Below are positions 14,884-18,833 of a stretch of 18,833 nt of DNA, piece after piece. A program made the translations under genes and the position numbers. Location: positions 1 through 18,833 of the forward strand of contig JBGOUJ010000079.1 of the NCBI GenBank assembly GCA_041477005.1. The letters are read 5' to 3'. The notes under the pieces were generated by a model. That model made no database searches. It was not told where the DNA came from and saw nothing but the letters and a program-made list of their open reading frames with translations. Every line of letters starts with the position of its first letter. Positions within the stretch are counted from its first letter, which is position 1. Source of the DNA: JBGOUJ01 sp041477005 (GTDB taxonomy: Bacteria > Acidobacteriota > Terriglobia > Bryobacterales > JACQDG01).

Positions 14884-15623
14884 TTTGCCCCCCACGGCAT
14901 CAGCACGGATTTGAACCGCTCGATGGCCGCCGTTAACTTGTACTGCTGTATCGCCCCGGCCGGGTCGACGTGCTTGGGGCACACCTTGGTGCATTCTCCG
15001 ACAAACGTGCAGCCCCAAATCGCCTCGTGCTGGGAGAGGATATCCATCCGCTCGCCGCTCCCCTGGTCCCGGGAATCCAGGTTGTAGCGTTGCGCCAAGG
15101 CTATGGCCGCGGGGCCGGAGAACAGCGGGTCGAGCCCGTAGACGGGACAGGCGGCGTAGCACAGCATGCAGTTGATGCACATGCTGAATTGCTTGTAGCT
15201 GTCCGCCTGCTCCGGAGTCTGGAGAAATTCGCCTTCCGACAGGGGTTTCTCGTCCTCCCGGATGATCCATGGTTTCATCTTCTTCAGCTTGACCAGGAAG
15301 TCCGTGATTTCCACGACCAGGTCCCGGACGACGGGGAAATATCGAAGCGGCTCGACGCGAACCGGGCCCGGCGCGTAATCGGTGAGAAACGTGGCGCAGG
15401 TCAGCTTGGGCACTCCATCCACCATCATCCCGCAGCTTCCGCAGATTCCCATCCGGCAGGACCAGCGAAACGAGAGCGACCCGTCCACCTGGTCTTTGAT
15501 GTAGTTCAAGGCGTCGAGAATCACCCAATCCTTTCGAAAAGGCGTCTCGAAACGTTGCAAAGTGGGTTTCTCGTCCCGTTCCGGGCAATATCGCGAAACT
15601 TCCAGAATGATGGTATCCGCCAT
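14880..15623 (-). CDS. frdB: Fumarate reductase / succinate dehydrogenase iron-sulfur subunit
   Basis: This 247-residue subunit carries electrons between the quinone site and the flavin. The plant-type 2Fe-2S cluster ligands are Cys56, Cys61, Cys64 and Cys76 (SCRMGICGSCG ... KLTC). The ferredoxin-like half has CINCMLCYAACP (Cys149, 152, 155, 159) and CTFVGECTKVCPKHVDP (Cys205, 211, 215), giving the 4Fe-4S and 3Fe-4S centres. All ligands are present and length is normal. It starts 6 nt after the frdA stop. Confidence 0.96.
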   Translation of the reverse strand: MADTIILEVSRYCPERDEKPTLQRFETPFRKDWVILDALNYIKDQVDGSLSFRWSCRMGICGSCGMMVDGVPKLTCATFLTDYAPGPVRVEPLRYFPVVRDLVVEITDFLVKLKKMKPWIIREDEKPLSEGEFLQTPEQADSYKQFSMCINCMLCYAACPVYGLDPLFSGPAAIALAQRYNLDSRDQGSGERMDILSQHEAIWGCTFVGECTKVCPKHVDPAGAIQQYKLTAAIERFKSVLMPWGAK

Positions 15624-15629
15624 TTGTGC

Positions 15630-17372
15630 CTACCTTCCGTAAACCCGCTCTCCGGGCGGCCAACGCGTGATATTCACCGGCAAGTACTCGATTCGGGACG
15701 AGCCGTCGCTGTTCCGGTGTATGAGCGAATGGGCCAGGAATTTTCCATCGTCTCGCGCCGGAAAATCGGTGCGCTGGTGAGCCCCCCGGGATTCGGTCCG
15801 GTGCAGAGCGCACTGCACCATCGTTTCGGCCACGTCCAGCATGAAGGAGAGTTCGATAGCGGCCATCAATTCCGTGTTGAAGGTGCGGCTGTGGTCGTCC
15901 ATAGCGACGCCTCGAAAGCGCTCCTGTAACTCCCGCAGCTTCTGAGCCGACTCGGCAAGTGAGCTTCCCGTCCGGTAGATGCCGGCGCCGTTCTCCATGG
16001 TCTTCTGCATTTCCTCCCGGATGGTCGAGATGCGCTCCCGGCCTCCCGTCTTGCGGAGAAACCCCTCCTCCAGTCTTTTCTGCTCATCCATGGCCTGCGT
16101 CAGAACCGAGCCCCCGAGCGCTCCCTGCTCCGCTGCAAAGGCAGCGGCAGCCCGGCCGGCCCGCGCGCCGAATACCAGCAGCTCGGGCAGCGAATTGGAA
16201 CCCAGGCGGTTCGCTCCGTTGATGCTGACACAGGCAACCTCGCCCGCCGCATACAGCCCTGGGAGCGGCGTCGCCCCGTTGATGTCAGTGTGCACTCCGC
16301 CCATCATGTAGTGGGCTACGGGTCTCACCGGAATCATCTCTTTGATCGGATCAATGTTCTGGTACTTGAGGCACAGCTCGCGAACAAAGGGGAGCTTGGT
16401 GTTGATCACCTTCTCCCCCAGGTGCCGCAGATCCAGGTGGACCACCGGCCCATACGGTCCTGGGATAGTGCGGCCTTTCTCCTGCTCTTTCACGAATGCC
16501 TGAGACAATCGGTCGCGAGGACCCAGTTCCATGGAACGCAGGACCGGCTGGGGCTGCGGCCGGCCGAGGTTATAGTCTTGCAGATATCGATACCCATCCT
16601 TGTTGAGAAGGTGGCCGCCCTCGGAGCGCGCCGCCTCGGTGATCAGGATGCCGGTAAACGGCAGGCCGGTGGGATGGTACTGGATGAACTCCATATCCTT
16701 CAACGGGGCGCCCGCGCCGTACGCCAGGGCCATGCCGTCGCCGTTCTTGATGTTGGCGTTGGTGGTGAAGGGGAAGACCTTGCCACAGCCACCCGTGCAA
16801 AGGATCACCGCCTTGGCCAGGATGACCTGGATATTTCCGGAGGCGAGCTCGATGGCCACCACCCCCTGAACCCGGCCATCGTCAACCAGCAGTCTGGTAA
16901 CAAACGACTCGTCATACCGGGTGATGGAGTCGTATTTGAGCGAGGTCTGGAACAGAGCGTGAAGCAGGTGGAAGCCCGTCTTATCGGCGGCGAACCAGGT
17001 TCGCTCCTTTTTCATGCCGCCGAAAGGCCGGACGGCGATGTGGCCGTCTGGCTCCCGGCTCCAGGGGCAGCCCCAGTGCTCCAGCCGCAACAACTCCTGC
17101 GGGGCTTCCCTGACAAAGACCTCCACGGCATCCTGATCGCACAGCCAGTCGCCCCCGGAGATGGTGTCGTAGGCGTGGTCGTCCAGGCTGTCCCCCGGCC
17201 GCGCGACCCCGGCAGCTCCCCCTTCGGCAGACACCGTGTGGCTGCGCATGGGGTAGACCTTGGAGGCCACGGCCACGCTGAGTTTGGGATTGACTTCAGC
17301 GGCGGCAATGGCGGCCCGCAGACCGGCGCCCCCGCCGCCAACCAGCAGAACATCGTGGGATGAGACTTCCAT
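15630..17372 (-). CDS. frdA: Fumarate reductase / succinate dehydrogenase flavoprotein subunit
   Basis: This 580-residue catalytic subunit interconverts fumarate and succinate. The FAD-binding start VLLVGGGGAGLRAA (8-21) is followed by MRSHTVSAEGG, with His45 as the residue that binds FAD covalently. Active-site motifs are QYHPTG (His233), GPRDRLSQAF with the expected catalytic Arg286, RPVAHYMMGGV (His354) and GANRLGSNSLPELLVFG (Arg389). The ATG at 17372 has AGGA 5 nt upstream and gives the normal N-terminus; an upstream extension to 17423 is unlikely. It leads frdABCD, the same order as E. coli. The direction in vivo (fumarate respiration or succinate oxidation) cannot be decided from sequence. 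Confidence 0.96.
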   Translation of the reverse strand: MEVSSHDVLLVGGGGAGLRAAIAAAEVNPKLSVAVASKVYPMRSHTVSAEGGAAGVARPGDSLDDHAYDTISGGDWLCDQDAVEVFVREAPQELLRLEHWGCPWSREPDGHIAVRPFGGMKKERTWFAADKTGFHLLHALFQTSLKYDSITRYDESFVTRLLVDDGRVQGVVAIELASGNIQVILAKAVILCTGGCGKVFPFTTNANIKNGDGMALAYGAGAPLKDMEFIQYHPTGLPFTGILITEAARSEGGHLLNKDGYRYLQDYNLGRPQPQPVLRSMELGPRDRLSQAFVKEQEKGRTIPGPYGPVVHLDLRHLGEKVINTKLPFVRELCLKYQNIDPIKEMIPVRPVAHYMMGGVHTDINGATPLPGLYAAGEVACVSINGANRLGSNSLPELLVFGARAGRAAAAFAAEQGALGGSVLTQAMDEQKRLEEGFLRKTGGRERISTIREEMQKTMENGAGIYRTGSSLAESAQKLRELQERFRGVAMDDHSRTFNTELMAAIELSFMLDVAETMVQCALHRTESRGAHQRTDFPARDDGKFLAHSLIHRNSDGSSRIEYLPVNITRWPPGERVYGR

Positions 17373-17413
17373 GGTTTCCTGAGGCCGGCCCGTATTGCCG
17401 GGCACAAGCCAGT

Positions 17414-17443
17414 AGTAAAGCACGGGTGCATAGGGAATCGCAA
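17414..17443 (-). promoter_or_regulatory. Candidate sigma-70-type promoter for the frd operon
   Basis: On the minus strand TTGCGA (17443-17438) and TTTACT (17419-17414) are separated by 18 bp. Each hexamer matches the consensus at 4 of 6 positions. Transcription would start near 17407 and give a leader of about 35 nt before the frdA ATG. It is the best match in the gap but weak. Confidence 0.35.
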
Positions 17444-17498
17444 CCGGTGGTTTCGGCGGGGCATTGCGTTGCCGCTCTCAGTTGGCGGGACCGCTGTC

Positions 17499-17539
17499 GG
17501 GGAGGGCGTTTATCGTCCCCATCGGGGCGAGCCCTCCCC
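17499..17539. repeat. Nested inverted repeat in the divergent frdA / protease-pair intergenic region
   Basis: GGGGAGGGC (17499-17507) and GCCCTCCCC (17531-17539) are perfect 9-bp inverted arms. Inside the loop, CCCC-ATC-GGGG forms a second small stem. The outer arm ends exactly where the -35 box of the rightward promoter begins. It could be a binding site, a cruciform or a terminator-like structure; no T-run is present. Confidence 0.55.
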
Positions 17540-17568
17540 CTGACGTGGAGGCATTTGCGGAGTAGAAT
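17540..17568 (+). promoter_or_regulatory. Sigma-70-type promoter for the protease gene pair
   Basis: CTGACG (17540-17545) and TAGAAT (17563-17568) are separated by the ideal 17 bp and match the consensus at 4 and 5 of 6 positions. Transcription would start near 17575, about 40 nt before the first gene. The pair therefore seems to be expressed on its own. Confidence 0.5.
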
Positions 17569-17613
17569 GAATCTAGATCGTTCGGACCTCGCTTACGGAG
17601 GCACAAGACCCCC

Positions 17614-17892
17614 ATGGCAATAAGGCAGCCGCGTCTCGGTAAAGAAGAACACGCCCGGCGGGGTACAGCGATCTATGAACAGCAGGTACGTCCTCAAGTG
17701 GAGGCACGCGACCACGGCAAGATTGTCGCCATCGACGTGGAGACCGGCGCGTTCGAAGTGGGTGAGGATACGCTGACAGCTTCGGAACGCCTATTGACTC
17801 GCTGTCCGGACGCTCAGATTTGGTGTGTCCGGATCGGCCACCGTGGTGTGCACCGTTTCGGTCTGCGCCCCAGGGCGGCGGGCGAGAAATGA
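17614..17892 (+). CDS. Small protein of unknown function, first gene of an aspartic-protease pair
   Basis: This 92-residue, Arg- and His-rich soluble protein has no signal peptide. The N-terminal part is basic and probably helical (LGKEEHARRGTAIYEQQVRPQVEARDHGK). The centre is a beta-rich segment (KIVAIDVETGAFEVGEDTLTASERLL). The end, DAQIWCVRIGHRGVHRFGLR, looks like a conserved tail. From memory, similar small proteins sit directly before clan AA aspartic proteases in cyanobacteria and other bacteria. I know no assigned function. A GGAGG lies 12 nt before the ATG, slightly far. The stop overlaps the start of the protease gene (ATGA), so the two are translationally coupled. Confidence 0.8.
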   Translation: MAIRQPRLGKEEHARRGTAIYEQQVRPQVEARDHGKIVAIDVETGAFEVGEDTLTASERLLTRCPDAQIWCVRIGHRGVHRFGLRPRAAGEK

Positions 17893-18260
17893 TCAGGGGT
17901 GTTGTGAATGCCGATCGAGAAGCGAGGATTCGGCTTGCCGTTGTTGGTCCCAGTGGGCAACAGCAAGAGATCGAGGCGATCATTGACACCGGATTTACCG
18001 GTTTCTTGACCTTGCCGACGGTGCTCGTCGCGGGACTAGGACTTTCGTGGCTCTGTCGCCAGCCGGGCATTCTTGCTAACGGCAGCGTAGATTCTTTCGA
18101 CGTGTACGTCGCCACGGTAGTGTGGGACGGTCAGTTTCGCACCGTGGAAGTCGATGCTGCCGATGCCGATCCGTTGGCGGGTATGAGCCTACTGGATCGT
18201 CATTCCCTGCTGATCGACGTCGTAAGGGGCGGTATTGTGACTATTACTGCATTACCCTAA
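17889..18260 (+). CDS. Clan AA (retropepsin-like) aspartic protease
   Basis: This 123-residue protein has the single-domain retropepsin layout. The catalytic motif IIDTGFTGFLTLP contains the Asp-Thr-Gly triplet (Asp33), and GMSLLDRHSLLIDVVRGG near the C-terminus fits the second half of the fold (hydrophobic-hydrophobic-Gly). Such short proteases carry one active Asp and must dimerise to work. It begins MIRGVVNADREARI, typical of the bacterial stand-alone members I recall. There is no signal peptide or membrane helix, so it should act in the cytoplasm. The ATG overlaps the stop of the preceding gene. The natural target is unknown; the coupled partner is the obvious candidate for a substrate or inhibitor. 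Confidence 0.85.
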   Translation: MIRGVVNADREARIRLAVVGPSGQQQEIEAIIDTGFTGFLTLPTVLVAGLGLSWLCRQPGILANGSVDSFDVYVATVVWDGQFRTVEVDAADADPLAGMSLLDRHSLLIDVVRGGIVTITALP

Positions 18261-18374
18261 CTCAGCCTGGCAGCGCTGCAGCCGACGCCCGCCAAGAGCG
18301 CGGGTGCGCCTGAGCGCCTGAGTCGTTACGCGGACCCACACCAGCGTCCGGCCGGCACAGGCGCTTCTCGCAGC

Positions 18375-18722
18375 CTATCGGATCGGGCTCGCTACGGTCG
18401 ATTGGAAGCCGTGCGCCTTCAGGGCTTCGATCGCGGCGGCCCGACCGCCGGCGGCAACCCAGAGGAACACCACCCCGTCCACGCCGGCGCTCTCGTTCCC
18501 CTCGGGCGCCTCCACACGGAGCACTCCGAAACGCCCCTGGGAAGGAGTGAACGGCCCGGCCTTCTTTGGGGCTCCGCGAAGCTTGCGGGCCTTGATGACG
18601 TCGTGCCTGGCGCCACGCGCCACGGCCTTTTCCTGGTTTTCGTGGCCGAGCGAGGCCAGCCGGGCTGCCGCCGGGACCGCGAGTTCCCCCGCATCGACGA
18701 GGGCGATGAGCCTATCGCATGT
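18375..18722 (-). pseudogene. Remnant of a ParB-like / MT-A70 DNA methyltransferase gene
   Basis: A strongly GC3-biased frame is open on the minus strand from an in-frame TAA at 18723-18725 to the TAG at 18375, without the start of any normal gene. Its N-terminal part, RLIALVDAGELAVPAAARLASL followed by NQEKAVARG, looks like the C-terminal helical region of ParB-like proteins. The later part resembles MT-A70 adenine methyltransferases: GRFGVLRVEAPE stands where the family has a DPPW-type motif, and DGVVFLWVAAGGRAAAIEALKAHGFQ matches the DxVLFLWxT...EAL.xxxxWGF region. About 40 residues between these motifs and the whole C-terminal half are missing, and the DPPW motif is spoiled. ParB-MT-A70 fusions are common in phages and genomic islands. 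A GTG at 18623 could still start an 82-residue product. The family assignment is made by eye and is moderately sure. Confidence 0.5.
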
Positions 18723-18833
18723 TTAACTTTTTTGGACCTCCATGGTCGGCAAGCCATTGAAAACATTAGAGTGGACTTCTATTTTGGAGAATTTGTAGTG
18801 ACACACTTTTCCGCGAAATCCCCATAATTCCTA
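18723..18833. mobile_element. AT-rich segment, possible terminus of an insertion sequence running out of the window
   Basis: Base composition changes sharply near 18722, from very GC-rich to about half AT. The segment has no gene. Its end contains GTGACACACTTTTCCGCGAA, a sequence that resembles, from memory, the multiple terminal repeats of IS21-family elements. The change coincides with the point where the ParB/MT-A70 remnant is cut off, as expected if an element inserted there. The other end, any istA/istB genes and a target duplication would lie outside the window. Confidence 0.35.

Noticed and set aside
14884..15813. Upstream extension of the frdC frame through frdB.
   Set aside because: Only the last 127 codons match FrdC; the rest overlaps the intact iron-sulfur subunit in another frame.
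18270..18279. GCAGCGCTGC palindrome just after the protease gene.
   Set aside because: A 10-bp palindrome in GC-rich DNA is easily due to chance, and there is no T-run to make it a terminator.
18402..18827. A 141-codon plus-strand frame at the right end.
   Set aside because: It crosses the sharp composition break near 18722, and the opposite strand shows the GC3 bias and the ParB/MT-A70 motifs.
1..18833. CRISPR arrays, tRNA, rRNA genes and riboswitches.
   Set aside because: No regularly spaced repeats, no tRNA-like cloverleaf or rRNA sequence, and no riboswitch-like conserved core were seen by eye.

Overview
The window looks like a piece of a GC-rich, Gram-negative, soil-type bacterial chromosome. 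The best guess is Acidobacteriota (Bryobacter/Solibacter-like). The support is a CRTAC1 (FG-GAP plus ASPIC/UnbV) protein, secreted amidohydrolases with Tat-like leaders, an MdtABC-like RND pump, an interspersed repeat of the CTGTGTTTATCTGTG type, and an E. coli-type four-subunit fumarate reductase. No rRNA or other phylogenetic marker is present, so this placement is an inference.

Left part (1-4019). The 3' end of a CRTAC1-family gene converges, across a strong hairpin, on a secreted nitrilase-superfamily hydrolase that carries an N-terminal beta-sandwich-like module. Upstream of that, on the same strand, is a stand-alone receiver-like protein that has lost the phosphorylation residues. A 362-bp divergent intergenic region follows. 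It holds an 18-bp near-perfect palindrome, an extended -10 promoter and a leader hairpin, and it drives a NagD-type HAD phosphatase.

Middle (4026-11749, minus strand). Adaptor, RND permease and second RND permease lie in the order mdtA-mdtB-mdtC. They encode a periplasmic adaptor and two RND permeases that probably form a mixed trimer. No outer-membrane channel or regulator is adjacent. A large imperfect inverted repeat, each arm made of three 10-bp units, sits between the adaptor gene and the first permease.

11.9-17.4 kb. A decayed YtcJ-type amidohydrolase (frameshift plus a large internal deletion) converges on a seven-gene minus-strand run: frdA-frdB-frdC-frdD, a TPR-like protein, a 36-residue secreted peptide and a Tat-type amidohydrolase. 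Spacing is very tight (GTGA and ATGA overlaps, an abutting TAG-ATG, a 3-nt gap), so these are probably co-transcribed. FrdABCD is the heme-free menaquinol:fumarate reductase or succinate dehydrogenase complex at the inner membrane.

Right end (17.5-18.8 kb). This part looks accessory. It has its own promoter, abutted by a nested inverted repeat. The promoter drives an ATGA-coupled pair: a 92-residue protein of unknown function and a clan AA (retropepsin-like) aspartic protease. Next comes the remnant of a ParB-like/MT-A70 DNA methyltransferase gene. It is cut off by an AT-rich segment that resembles the end of an insertion sequence running out of the window. The protease pair is the best candidate here for an under-described system.
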